A DNA stretch of 64,000 nt. Source: an uncultured Prevotellaceae bacterium (GTDB taxonomy: Bacteria; Bacteroidota; Bacteroidia; Bacteroidales; Bacteroidaceae). Under the pieces are notes generated by a model. The model did no database searches and had not been told where the DNA came from. It worked only from the letters and a program-made list of their open reading frames with translations. The DNA lies in contig CAMKSE010000007.1 in the NCBI GenBank assembly GCA_946415365.1, forward strand, positions 123,782 to 187,781. The letters run 5' to 3'. Below are positions 45,905 to 55,733 of the stretch, piece by piece. How positions within the stretch are numbered: position 1 is the stretch's first letter; every line of letters begins with the position of its first letter. A program made the position numbers and the translations under genes.

Positions 45905-47137
45905 ATGAATCGTAGATTCTCTGTCTTTTTTTTCCTGCTGCTGTCACTGACGGCGGCAGGAAAAAATATTATATACGACCCGCAGGTGAAGTCGCTGCAG
46001 GCCGTGGTAAACCATAACTGGCAGGCGCTGCCCGTGATGAAGCTCAACTCCAACGACCGTCTCTATGTGGGCTTCGACGAACTGTCGCACGACTACCACC
46101 GCTACGTGCTCCACGTGGAGCGTTGCGAGGCCGACTGGACACCGTCAGAAGAACTGTTTGAGAGTGACTGGCTGACCGGCTTCAACGATAATATTATCGA
46201 CGACTTCGAATACTCCATCAATACGACCGTCCCCTACACACACTATCAGTTCTCACTGCCGAGCGCTCAGTGCAGCCTGAAGATGAGCGGCAACTATCGT
46301 CTGCACGTTCGCGAGGATGGCAGCGACGACGATGTCCTGACCGTTGAGATCATGGTCACAGAGCAGTCAATGCAACTATCGATGGCCGTCACCACGAATA
46401 CCGACATCGACACCAATGACCGACACCAACAATTGACCATGGCCGTAAACTACCGCAACCTACAGATCATCCGACCCGAGGAACAGATACAGACAGTCGT
46501 CATGCAGAACGGTCGTGAGGACAACTGGCGGCGGAACGTACAGCCCACCTTCATCACCAACAACAGCCTCGAGTGGAGCCACGCCCGTGAGCTGATCTTC
46601 GATGCAGGCAATGAGTACCGCAAATTTGAGGTGCTCGACCCCAGCCACCCCACAATGGGCATCGACTACATTCGCTGGGACGGTGACAACTATCAGGTGT
46701 TCCCCTTCCTCTGTGAACCACGCAACAACTATATCTACGACGAGGATGCAGACGGTGACTTCATGATCCGCAACAGCGACAATCGCGAGAACGATACCAC
46801 CAGCGACTACGTTTGGGTGAACTACCGTCTAAAGGCCAATGTCCCGTCAAACGGCCACATCGTCATCGACGGACGCTGGACCACCGACTGCCATACTGAC
46901 ACCTACCGCATGGACTACGAGGCCGATACAGACCTCTTCAAGGCCAGCATCCTGCAAAAACAAGGCTATTATTCCTACCAGTACCTTTGGGAAGACGAGA
47001 ACGGAACGCGACATATCCTGCCCTCTGAAGGAAACTTCTACCAGACAGAGAACCGCTATCAGGCTTTCGTCTATTACAAAGAGACGGGAGGCCGCACCTG
47101 GCGCCTGGCTGCCTACGGACAAATAACGATTAACTAA
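45905..47137 (+). CDS. DUF5103-family protein (type IX secretion system plug protein)
   Basis: YDPQVKSLQAVVNHNWQALPVMKLNSNDRLYVGFDELSHDYHRYVLHVERCEADWTPSEELFESDWLTGFNDNIIDDFEYS. Confidence 0.8.
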   Translation: MNRRFSVFFFLLLSLTAAGKNIIYDPQVKSLQAVVNHNWQALPVMKLNSNDRLYVGFDELSHDYHRYVLHVERCEADWTPSEELFESDWLTGFNDNIIDDFEYSINTTVPYTHYQFSLPSAQCSLKMSGNYRLHVREDGSDDDVLTVEIMVTEQSMQLSMAVTTNTDIDTNDRHQQLTMAVNYRNLQIIRPEEQIQTVVMQNGREDNWRRNVQPTFITNNSLEWSHARELIFDAGNEYRKFEVLDPSHPTMGIDYIRWDGDNYQVFPFLCEPRNNYIYDEDADGDFMIRNSDNRENDTTSDYVWVNYRLKANVPSNGHIVIDGRWTTDCHTDTYRMDYEADTDLFKASILQKQGYYSYQYLWEDENGTRHILPSEGNFYQTENRYQAFVYYKETGGRTWRLAAYGQITIN

Positions 47138-49617
47138 CTGCGTATCACCCGGCGCAGAGGACTGTTCTTCTGTCGGTACACCTCCGGCGTAGCATGATAC
47201 TCGTGATAGAATGTGGCGATAAAATAGTTGGGAGTCACAAAGCCGCATTCACCGGAGATCTCTTCCATATCCTTCTCAGTAGTCGTCAGCAGTTTCTCCG
47301 CCTTCTTCAGCATCAACGTCTTTGCCAGCGGACGCGGGTTCTTGAAGATATTACCTAACATAAGCTTGTAGAACGGCTGCAACTCCATCTTCGCCTCGGC
47401 ACAGAGGTCGCGCATCGTCAGACGGTCATCATCGCGCGCCAACACCAGAGGCGTAATCTTCTCCATGACGGCAATAAAGTCAGGTGTCAGAGCGTTCTGC
47501 AAATTATATTCAACACCCTTATACTCCTCAGGCGAAGGCTCCAGCAACACCGCCCCTTGTCTGCTACAGTTCTCGGCAAAGTGACGGATATTCCTGACCA
47601 CTCCTCTCTCTTGGCTGTTACGCATAGCACGCATACCCACGTTCTTCATATAATAATAGGTATTGATAGCGAGCAACACTATCAGCAACACGCCGAACAA
47701 CGCCAGTGCACCCGTCGTGCGCCACCATGGCTCATGCACATTCACCACCCAGACATATGGCTCCGTTTCCCATACGTCAGGAATCATCGAAGACTGGAGC
47801 TCTATGGTATACGACCCCGGCTTCAAGGCTACCATGGGCAGATGCAACATGCCTCTTGAGTCCACCAAACCGCCGGAATTATATGATGTCAGCACCCGCC
47901 ACTTACCGTCGAGGCCGTTGATGCGCACTCGGTAGTAGGTCTGTTGCGGACGGAAATAGTTCAGCGCCGTGAAGGTCAGCGTCACAGAGTTCTGATTGTA
48001 ATCGAGGTCTATCTCTCGCGTACGCGACAGGGCTTTTTCCAGTATCACATTCCCATCCAACTTCTCTCCTGTCCGAATGTTGTTACCGTTTACCATCAGC
48101 CTGATGAGCTTAGGGTAAATTTTGTACGCCACACTATTCAGGACTGTAGTCATATTGTCGGGGTTGAACTCCAACACATGGTCGAGCATCTGCATGGATA
48201 TGGTGCCGTCTGGCAATCTGACAACCTTGCCATTGACAAACGACTCACTGGGCACATTGTCCCAAGAATTGTAGCTGTTGATGTATCGCAATTGGCCGTT
48301 CTCTATCAGCAGGCAACAGATACCATAACTGGTACCCACCCAGATATTATGCATGTCATCCTCGATGATGGTATGGATCACATTGTTCAGCAGACCGTCC
48401 TGACGGGTATATACTGTAGGCAGGTTGTCTTTGGCACTCTTGTACACCTGCAGACCTGACGATGTTCCTACCCAGTCCCATCCTCGGGAGTCACGATACA
48501 CACAGTTCACTTTTCGTTTTCTATAGGTTGTAGGTGGCTCAGGCATGTTATCGAATATCTCCGCCATCTTCAGTGCGTGGGCGTCGTCCCAAGGATAGAC
48601 ATGGAATGGCGTCGAAAACGGACGGGAATAGAGTAATCCTCGTTTCTCTGTACCGATCCACATGCCACCTTGCTTATCAAAACACATGGCGTTGATATCC
48701 GTCAGCAGCTTACCTCCGTTAGCCATTGTCAGTTCCTGCACATGATCCATCTCTTCCGTTTGCATATCATAAGTCCAGTAGCCATATGCCGAAGGGATAT
48801 ACAACACACTATCCTGATCAGCCAGATTACTAAGGTAATAGGGAGTCTTCAGTAAAGTCTTCCACTGACGGTTTCTGAGGTCAAATCTCAACAGTATACC
48901 TTTGTTTTGTCCATTTCGTATCTGGAAGACCATATCACCTACGGTCAACGTCATCGACGAACCACCGTAATGGCCTTCTTCATCGTCCGTGTCGTATGCC
49001 TTGCCCTCATAGACCTTCCTACCCATCTCCATGTCAGTCATCTCCAACAGTCCGTTCTCATAGAACAGCATCAGAAACTTGTCTTCATATATCTCCAGAT
49101 CCTGCAGGTTCAGGTCATTGCGCACGGGCCATGTCTGCTGCGAGGCCACGTTATAGAGTCCTTTCTTCGTCAGCAGCCACACCACGTTCGTATGATCCAC
49201 GAACAGGTCCAGCACACGGTCCTCCATCCCGAATTCGTTGAACACATCTTCAATCGAGTCCACAAACCGCTCTGTCGTGAGGTTCACACACGTCACGCTA
49301 TGTGTATTCTTCAGCCACAAATGGTGGAAGCGGTCAAAATACAGATGGTAGTTGCCCCTATAGTTATCCAACGAATAGATATTCTCCGAACTGGGATCAA
49401 TGAAAATAAAATTGTTGCCGTCGAAGAAGTTGATCTGGCCCATCGTCGTAATCACCAGTCTTCCTGACTTCGTACAGGCTATCGTCTGCGCACTATTGTC
49501 AGCCAGGCCGTTAGTGGCATTATAGACATAGAATCTGTCTCCTCCCGCCTGCATCTGCAGTGAGAACACCAGCTCCATGCACACCAAGACAAGCCTCAAA
49601 TAGCTTCTACTATTCAT
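47134..49617 (-). CDS. Transmembrane propeller / Y_Y_Y / AraC-family one-component regulator
   Basis: Propeller motifs (GGMWIGTEKRGLLYS, GWDWVGTSSGLQVYK), TM segment TGALALFGVLLIVLLAINTYY, C-terminal AraC HTH; no histidine kinase or receiver domain visible. Confidence 0.85.
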   Translation of the reverse strand: MNSRSYLRLVLVCMELVFSLQMQAGGDRFYVYNATNGLADNSAQTIACTKSGRLVITTMGQINFFDGNNFIFIDPSSENIYSLDNYRGNYHLYFDRFHHLWLKNTHSVTCVNLTTERFVDSIEDVFNEFGMEDRVLDLFVDHTNVVWLLTKKGLYNVASQQTWPVRNDLNLQDLEIYEDKFLMLFYENGLLEMTDMEMGRKVYEGKAYDTDDEEGHYGGSSMTLTVGDMVFQIRNGQNKGILLRFDLRNRQWKTLLKTPYYLSNLADQDSVLYIPSAYGYWTYDMQTEEMDHVQELTMANGGKLLTDINAMCFDKQGGMWIGTEKRGLLYSRPFSTPFHVYPWDDAHALKMAEIFDNMPEPPTTYRKRKVNCVYRDSRGWDWVGTSSGLQVYKSAKDNLPTVYTRQDGLLNNVIHTIIEDDMHNIWVGTSYGICCLLIENGQLRYINSYNSWDNVPSESFVNGKVVRLPDGTISMQMLDHVLEFNPDNMTTVLNSVAYKIYPKLIRLMVNGNNIRTGEKLDGNVILEKALSRTREIDLDYNQNSVTLTFTALNYFRPQQTYYRVRINGLDGKWRVLTSYNSGGLVDSRGMLHLPMVALKPGSYTIELQSSMIPDVWETEPYVWVVNVHEPWWRTTGALALFGVLLIVLLAINTYYYMKNVGMRAMRNSQERGVVRNIRHFAENCSRQGAVLLEPSPEEYKGVEYNLQNALTPDFIAVMEKITPLVLARDDDRLTMRDLCAEAKMELQPFYKLMLGNIFKNPRPLAKTLMLKKAEKLLTTTEKDMEEISGECGFVTPNYFIATFYHEYHATPEVYRQKNSPLRRVIRS

Positions 49618-49735
49618 AGTTTATTTGTTTCTGCTGCAAAGATACAAATAAGCGATGACAATACCAAATAAAAATGAATATTTTTGAGGATGGAAACGCC
49701 CATTCCGTACTTCTATTGTCCAAGAAAGATATCTA

Positions 49736-49763
49736 AATGAAAAAAGAGAGGAAAAATCCTCTC
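49736..49763 (-). terminator. Rho-independent terminator downstream of tRNA-Arg
   Basis: Stem GAGAGGA (49746-49752) / TCCTCTC (49757-49763); T-run on the minus strand. Confidence 0.75.
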
Positions 49764-49769
49764 CTTCTG

Positions 49770-49843
49770 TGACTCCCGCGGGATTCAAACCCACAACCTT
49801 CTGATCCGTAGTCAGATGCTCTATTCAGTTGAGCTAGGGAGCC
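49770..49843 (-). tRNA. tRNA-Arg (anticodon ACG)
   Basis: GGCTCCC-TA-GCTC...GAGC-A-TCTGA-CTACGGA-TCAGA-...GTGGG-TTTGAAT-CCCGC-GGGAGTC-A cloverleaf. Confidence 0.93.
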
Positions 49844-49931
49844 TCCTTATTGCATCCTTTTCGTTTTGCGGGTGCAAAGGTATGAACTTTTTTTGATTCT
49901 ACCAAACATTTCCCCGACTTTTTTATATTTT

Positions 49932-50819
49932 TTAAATCTTCAGCTCCTTCAGGATCTCCGACATGCGCTGACGGTTCTTGATCTGCATGGGTACGAGCGG
50001 CAGACGGAGCACGTTCTGGATGAAGCCCATCTCAGACAGCATGGCCTTAACGCCGGCGGGGTTTCCGTCAACAAAGAGCAGGGAGAAAAGGTCGGTGAAG
50101 CGGTGGTGGATCTTACGGGCAGGATCGTATTCTCCACGCATCTGCAGACGAATCATCTTAGAGAACTCCTTCGGCAGGGCATTGCCAATGACGGAGATGA
50201 CACCAACGGCACCGCAACTGACCATCGGGAAGGTCAAGGCATCGTCACCGGAGATGACGTCGAAATCGCGAGGCTTGTTCTTGATGATTTCATCGACCTG
50301 CTCCAGATTGCCGCTGGCCTCCTTGATGGCAACGATGTTCTCACAGTCGCGGGCCAGACGGACGGTAGTGGCGGCTTGCATGTTAACACCGGTACGGCCA
50401 GGCACGTTGTACATGACGATGGGGAGCTTGGTGGCTGCAGAGATGGCCTTGAAGTGCTGATAGAGACCTTCCTGAGAGGGCTTGTTGTAATAGGGACAGA
50501 TACTTAGGATGCCGTTCACACCACGGAAGTCGCCCGTCTTGAGCTCCTCTACGACAGCAGCGGTGTTATATCCGCCACAACCCATGAGGATGGGCACACG
50601 CCCGCGTACCTTATCCACCACCATATCCTTGATCTTCAGTCTCTCCTCGGCACTCAACGTAGGTGTCTCACCCGTCGTGGCAAGGATGCAGAGGAAGTCG
50701 GCACCATTGTCCAACTGATATTCAACGAGTCGGAGAAGCGACTCATAATCAACGGAATAGTCTTCCTTAAATGGGGTGATGAGGGCGATACCAAGACCCT
50801 TGAAAATATTGCGTACCAT
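49932..50819 (-). CDS. dapA: 4-hydroxy-tetrahydrodipicolinate synthase
   Basis: GLGIALITPFKEDYSVDYESL, TTGETPTLSAEE, PIVMYNVPGRTGVNM, VAIKEASGNLEQ. Confidence 0.95.
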   Translation of the reverse strand: MVRNIFKGLGIALITPFKEDYSVDYESLLRLVEYQLDNGADFLCILATTGETPTLSAEERLKIKDMVVDKVRGRVPILMGCGGYNTAAVVEELKTGDFRGVNGILSICPYYNKPSQEGLYQHFKAISAATKLPIVMYNVPGRTGVNMQAATTVRLARDCENIVAIKEASGNLEQVDEIIKNKPRDFDVISGDDALTFPMVSCGAVGVISVIGNALPKEFSKMIRLQMRGEYDPARKIHHRFTDLFSLLFVDGNPAGVKAMLSEMGFIQNVLRLPLVPMQIKNRQRMSEILKELKI

Positions 50820-50902
50820 ACAGCCTAATTCTAAATTCGGCTGCAAAGGTACGAATAAGCGAGGAGAAAACCAAAGAAAAATCAAAATATCTTGGTACAA
50901 AT

Positions 50903-50932
50903 AAAAAATTGCAGCGTTTGCTGCAATTTTTT
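50903..50932 (-). terminator. Probable terminator after the SPFH-family gene
   Basis: 13 bp perfect stem AAAAAATTGCAGC / GCTGCAATTTTTT with a 4-nt loop, adjacent to the stop. Confidence 0.75.
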
Positions 50933-50934
50933 AT

Positions 50935-51888
50935 TTATTCAGTCTTGAAGAGGTCCTTGATGCCTCCTATGGAACCTAGGAGGTTCGTCGCCTCATATGG
51001 CAGGTAGACCGTCTTGGTCTTGTCGCCCTCGGCCAGTTCCTGCATCATCTGGATATACTTCTGTGCCAACAGGTAGTTAGCGGGATTAGTGGACTTGCCC
51101 ACAGCCTCGGCAATCAGCTCGATGGCCTTTGCCTCGGCCTCGGCCTTGCGGATACGGGCCTGAGCCTCACCCTCTGCCTCAAGGATGGCCTGCTCCTTGG
51201 CGGCCTGAGCCTTGTTGACGATGGCGGTCTTCTCACCTTCGGAAGCCAGGATCTCTGCGGCCTTTTGTCCTTCGGAGGTCAGGATCTGCGCACGCTTGTT
51301 ACGCTCGGCCTGCATCTGCTTCTCCATGGCGGTCAGCACCGAGTCGGGAGGCGTGATGTCTTGAAGCTCCACACGGTTCACCTTGACACCCCACTTATCG
51401 GTGGCATCGTCGAGCACGGCAGAGAGCTTCTTGTTGATGGTGTCGCGAGAGGTCAGCGTCTCGTCGAGCTCCAGCTCACCGATGATGTTACGCAGCGTGG
51501 TCTGCGTCAGCTTCTCGATGGCGTTGGGCAGGTTGTTGATCTCGTAGGTGGCCTTGAAGGGGTCTACAATCTGAAAGTAGAGCAGGGCGTTGATCTCCGT
51601 CTGAACGTTATCCTTGGTAATCACGTTCTGCTTGGGGAAGTCATAGACCTGTTCACGCAGATCGATGGTGGTGGAATACTGATACCGTCCGTGATTCAGC
51701 ACCACGATGGACTTGGCACGGTCGATGAAGGGGATGATGATGTTGATACCTGGCTTCAGGGTGGCATAGTAGCGTCCGAGCCGCTCCACAATCTTTGTTT
51801 CCGACTGCGGGATGATCACGAGTGCCATCTTTGCGAACAGTATCACACAGATGACGATGGCAATGAATACATAAGTCATAATGTCCAT
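50935..51888 (-). CDS. SPFH/Band 7 (stomatin-like, QmcA-type) membrane protein
   Basis: IIPQSETKIVERLGRYYATLKPGINIIIPFIDRA, VKVNRVELQDITPPDSVLTAMEKQMQAERNKRAQILTSEGQKAAEILASEGEK. Confidence 0.92.
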   Translation of the reverse strand: MDIMTYVFIAIVICVILFAKMALVIIPQSETKIVERLGRYYATLKPGINIIIPFIDRAKSIVVLNHGRYQYSTTIDLREQVYDFPKQNVITKDNVQTEINALLYFQIVDPFKATYEINNLPNAIEKLTQTTLRNIIGELELDETLTSRDTINKKLSAVLDDATDKWGVKVNRVELQDITPPDSVLTAMEKQMQAERNKRAQILTSEGQKAAEILASEGEKTAIVNKAQAAKEQAILEAEGEAQARIRKAEAEAKAIELIAEAVGKSTNPANYLLAQKYIQMMQELAEGDKTKTVYLPYEATNLLGSIGGIKDLFKTE

Positions 51889-51893
51889 AATTT

Positions 51894-51951
51894 AATTTAC
51901 GATTTACAATTTACTGATTTAAGATTTACTGATTTACGATTTACGATTTGA
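51894..51951 (-). repeat. 7-8 bp tandem repeats filling the nfeD-SPFH spacer and the last nfeD codons
   Basis: AATTTAC GATTTAC AATTTACT GATTTAA GATTTACT GATTTAC GATTTAC GATTTGA (+ strand). Confidence 0.85.
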
Positions 51952-52396
51952 TAGACTCGACGGTGATGATGGTGCTCTCGCGGCCAACCACGCGCACATT
52001 CCTGCCTTCAGGGATGTCGGCCGTCTCGTTGGTGACTGCCTTCCAGATGTCGCCGTCGATCTGTACACGACCGAAGCCGTCGGCCTTGACGGTCTCGACT
52101 ACCCTACCCTGACGGCCTAAGAGGGCGTCGGCATTGCTCACACGGTTGTCCTCGCCCTTATGCAGATAGCGCTGGGCAAAGGGACGAAACCAGAAAAGGC
52201 TGATCAGCGTGAAGACGGCAAACATCAGCAGTTGTAGATAGATGCCTCCTCCCACTGCTGCCGTGATGGCGGCGAAGACAGCCCCGATGGAGAAGCAGAT
52301 GATGAAGAAGTCACCTGCCGTCAACTCCAGAATCAGACAGACGACGGCTATCACCGCCCACATCTGCCATAAGTGTTGTGCTAAATACTCAATCAT
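51941..52396 (-). CDS. NfeD-family membrane protein
   Basis: 151 aa, N-terminal TM segments, C-terminal OB-like LLGRQGRVVETVKADGFGRVQIDGDIWKAV. Confidence 0.88.
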   Translation of the reverse strand: MIEYLAQHLWQMWAVIAVVCLILELTAGDFFIICFSIGAVFAAITAAVGGGIYLQLLMFAVFTLISLFWFRPFAQRYLHKGEDNRVSNADALLGRQGRVVETVKADGFGRVQIDGDIWKAVTNETADIPEGRNVRVVGRESTIITVESIKS

Positions 52397-52399
52397 ATC

Positions 52400-52435
52400 A
52401 TTTACAATTTTAAGATTTACAATTTACAATTTATT
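52400..52435 (-). repeat. Heptad repeats in the spacer upstream of nfeD
   Basis: ATTTACA ATTTTAAG ATTTACA ATTTACA ATTTATT (+ strand). Confidence 0.8.
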
Positions 52436-52459
52436 TATTCATTTGGTTCATTTTTCGAT

Positions 52460-53107
52460 TTATAGTGAGAGGATGAAATCGTCCCAATCCTTCGATGATC
52501 CCTTTTGTCCGAAGACCTTCTGATACAGTCGGCTGCGGGTTGACGCCACACTCTCCTTCGAATGGGCCGTCAGCAGGGCAATATCCTTCGGTTGGACTCT
52601 CACCTTGATGAGCAGACTGACGTGATAGTCCTGTTCCGACATGCGGTAGAGACTGTATAATTTCTCCGTGAAGCCTGTATAAATGCTGTTTACCATCTCT
52701 GCCAGCGCCGTCCAGTCATGATGCGACAGGCTGCGACCACCATTCAGGCATTCCTGGATACGATGGTAGATGTCTGAGGAGAAGATGACTGTCTCGGCCT
52801 GCTGACGTTTCTCGTTCTCAAGCATCGCCACCTTATTATTATAATATAGGGTGGCTTTCTTCTCTTCCAGTTCCAGACGTAACAACGAGTTCTCGTCACC
52901 CAACTTCCGGAGCAGCGTCTCCAGTTCACGGATCTTCTCCTCGTTCTGAGCAATGCTTTGCTGGCTCTGGGCCTCCTGTTGCGCCTGCATCATGCGAATC
53001 TTATCAAGACGCTCCTGTAAAACAATCACCTTGCGGCGGCTGTTCTGTACAGTGACCACGAAAAGCACTGCGTAAAGCACGATTCCTATGAGTATTTCGT
53101 AAATCAT
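52460..53107 (-). CDS. Membrane-anchored coiled-coil protein with C-terminal HTH-like domain
   Basis: N-term TM IYEILIGIVLYAVLFVVTV, coiled coil, C-term LLIKVRVQPKDIALLTAHSKESVASTRSRLYQKVFG resembling a LuxR-type HTH. Confidence 0.6.
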   Translation of the reverse strand: MIYEILIGIVLYAVLFVVTVQNSRRKVIVLQERLDKIRMMQAQQEAQSQQSIAQNEEKIRELETLLRKLGDENSLLRLELEEKKATLYYNNKVAMLENEKRQQAETVIFSSDIYHRIQECLNGGRSLSHHDWTALAEMVNSIYTGFTEKLYSLYRMSEQDYHVSLLIKVRVQPKDIALLTAHSKESVASTRSRLYQKVFGQKGSSKDWDDFILSL

Positions 53108-53235
53108 AGCGCAAAGGTAAATAGAATTTCCGAATCTACCAAATTTTTACGTTCGCAATAGTTTGCAAATGACTTTTCGGTTCGCAAAAGTTTGCAAAAG
53201 GCAATAATCGGGCGATAAAAGCGTTATTAAGACTG

Positions 53236-55596
53236 ATGAATTGTTCATTTGCAAGATACTTTTGTCTGTTTCTGGCGGTACTTTCGAGCACCGTCCTGAT
53301 GGCCGACGGCTTTAAATTAAAAGGAAAAGTGGTCGATGAGGACGGACAGGCTCTGGAACTGGTGACCGTGTCGTGTCTTGCACAGGGGAAGGTGGCCATG
53401 ACCAACCTGAAGGGACAGTTCAGCATAGACCTACAGAGTACCGACTCGGTGGAGGTGAGGTTCTCGATGGTGGGCTATGGGGTACGTAAGCGCGTCTTCC
53501 GAAGACCAAAAGGAACGATGACCGTCCAGATAGTGATGCATCCAATGGAGGCTTTACAGGAGGTCACCATCACACAACGTAGGCGTCAGACCTCACAGAC
53601 CGAACAACTTGACGTGAAGGACATCCGTGCGTTGCCCTCGGCCTCGGGCAACGCTGTGGAGGAACTCATTCAGCAACAGGCCGGTGTCTCAACGCATAAC
53701 GAGTTGTCATCGCAATATAATGTCCGGGGCGGCTCGTTCGACGAGAACTCTGTGTATATCAACGGTGTGGAGATATACCGACCACTGCTCGTGAGCAGCG
53801 GACAGCAGGAGGGGCTGTCCATCATCAACCCCGACATGGTAGAGAAGATCGGCTTTTCCACCGGTGGCTTCGCGGCCAAATACGGCGACAAGATGTCATC
53901 GGCCCTCGACATCACCTACCGGCAGCCCAAGCGTCTGGAGGGTGCTGTCACAGCCTCACTACTCGGAGCAAGCGGTTATCTGGGCTACGGCAACAAACAG
54001 TTCTCCATGAGTCACGGCATCAGGTACAAGACCAACAAATACTTGTTAGGATCCCTCGAAACAACTGGAGAGTATCAGCCGAATTTCCTTGATTATCAGA
54101 CCTATATAAGTTACAGACCAAACAGCAGATGGACGGCAGAGCTCATCGGCTATCTGTCGGACAACCATTACAATTTCACACCAGAGACCAGAGAGACCTC
54201 TTTCGGAACGATGGCCGATGTGAAGTCGTTCCGCGTCTATTTCGACGGTCAGGAGAAGGATGTCTTCCAGACCTACTTCGGCACGGCATCCATCACCCGT
54301 TCATTCAGTGATTCTACAAAGATCAAGTTCCTCACATCAGCCTTCCACACCAAAGAGAAGGAGACGTACGATATCCTCGGCCAATACTGGCTGGACGACA
54401 CACAGTCGAGCGAGAATCTGGGTGTAGGTACCTATATGGAACATGCCCGCAACTACCTGACTGCCGACGTGGTAAGCCTGAAGCTCATGGCCACCCATCG
54501 TACACGGCACCACGATATCGAGGCGGGCATCACCTATAAGACCGAACATATCAAGGAGACCTCGAAGGAATACGAGATGCGCGACTCCAGCGGTTACTCC
54601 ATTCCACATACGGCTGACCGGCTCGACCTCATCTATACCCTTGCGGCAAAAAACGACGTGAAGAGTCACCGTATAGAGGCCTATCTGCAGGATACTTACC
54701 GGTTCTCTAAAGGAGAGACCTTCTACACGTTAGACTATGGCCTGAGACTGGCCAACTGGTCGTGGAACAAAGAGACCATCGTATCGCCGAGAGCGTCACT
54801 GGCCATCGTACCAGCCTTCAACCACGACCTCACCCTCCGTTTCGCCACAGGACTGTATTATCAGGCGCCTTTCTATAAGGAGATGCGCGACACCATCACA
54901 CAAGACGGACTGACAAGAGCTGTGCTCAACGAGAACATCAAGAGCCAGCGCTCACTACAGTTCATCGCAGCGATGGACTATCGGTTCAAACTGCTCGACC
55001 GACCCTTCAAGTTCTCAGCAGAGGCATATTACAAAGCACTGTCGAACCTGATACCTTACAATATTCAGAATGTAAAGATCACCTACTTCGGTGAGAACCT
55101 CTGCTCAGGTTATGCGGCAGGACTCGACCTAAAGCTGTACGGCGAGTTCGTGCCTGGCACCGACTCCTGGCTCACGTTCTCATTGATGAGTACCCAACAA
55201 AAATACAACGGGCAGTGGATACCTATGCCTACAGACCAAAGATGGTCTGTCAACCTACATTTTACCGACTACTTCCCTGGCACTGACCGCTGGAAGATGA
55301 CACTACGTCTGGCCTTTGCAGACGGACTTCCATTCGGACCGCCTCACCGTGGACTGGAACAGCAACAATTCAGGGCACCGGCATACAAGCGTGCCGACAT
55401 CGGTATGAGTTTCCGCGCTCTGAAGGAGGGCAGAGACATCAAGAACATCTGGATCGGAATTGACTGCTTGAACCTCTTCGGTATCTCAAACGTGAACAGC
55501 TATTATTGGGTAACCGATGTGACAAACAGGCAATGGGCCGTTCCCAACTATCTCACAGGAAGACAAATAAATGGAAAAATAACTTTGGAATTTTAA
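53236..55596 (+). CDS. TonB-dependent receptor with CarboxypepD_reg-like N-terminal domain
   Basis: FKLKGKVVDEDGQALELVTVSCLAQGKVAMTNLKGQFSI, plug domain GVSTHNELSSQYNVRGGSFDENSVYINGVEIYRP, C-terminal barrel. Confidence 0.9.
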   Translation: MNCSFARYFCLFLAVLSSTVLMADGFKLKGKVVDEDGQALELVTVSCLAQGKVAMTNLKGQFSIDLQSTDSVEVRFSMVGYGVRKRVFRRPKGTMTVQIVMHPMEALQEVTITQRRRQTSQTEQLDVKDIRALPSASGNAVEELIQQQAGVSTHNELSSQYNVRGGSFDENSVYINGVEIYRPLLVSSGQQEGLSIINPDMVEKIGFSTGGFAAKYGDKMSSALDITYRQPKRLEGAVTASLLGASGYLGYGNKQFSMSHGIRYKTNKYLLGSLETTGEYQPNFLDYQTYISYRPNSRWTAELIGYLSDNHYNFTPETRETSFGTMADVKSFRVYFDGQEKDVFQTYFGTASITRSFSDSTKIKFLTSAFHTKEKETYDILGQYWLDDTQSSENLGVGTYMEHARNYLTADVVSLKLMATHRTRHHDIEAGITYKTEHIKETSKEYEMRDSSGYSIPHTADRLDLIYTLAAKNDVKSHRIEAYLQDTYRFSKGETFYTLDYGLRLANWSWNKETIVSPRASLAIVPAFNHDLTLRFATGLYYQAPFYKEMRDTITQDGLTRAVLNENIKSQRSLQFIAAMDYRFKLLDRPFKFSAEAYYKALSNLIPYNIQNVKITYFGENLCSGYAAGLDLKLYGEFVPGTDSWLTFSLMSTQQKYNGQWIPMPTDQRWSVNLHFTDYFPGTDRWKMTLRLAFADGLPFGPPHRGLEQQQFRAPAYKRADIGMSFRALKEGRDIKNIWIGIDCLNLFGISNVNSYYWVTDVTNRQWAVPNYLTGRQINGKITLEF

Positions 55597-55667
55597 CCTT
55601 TTAGTTAATTATACATAAAATACATATTTTCGTATATTAAAAACGTTGGTTATTTGATAACAATTAT

Positions 55668-55675
55668 TATCTTTG
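55668..55675 (+). promoter_or_regulatory. Putative -7 box (TATCTTTG) upstream of the LruC gene
   Basis: TAnnTTTG match 58 bp upstream of the start. Confidence 0.45.
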
Positions 55676-55733
55676 CACCGATTTAGTTTGTAATTTAGTT
55701 TATTAAGTAATTGGTAATTAACTCTTATAACCT

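Noticed and set aside
45905-47137. Possible complete T9SS locus around the DUF5103 gene
   Set aside because: Only a plug-type protein and, far away, a type-B CTD and a PorT-like barrel are present; no porKLMN/sov genes in the window.
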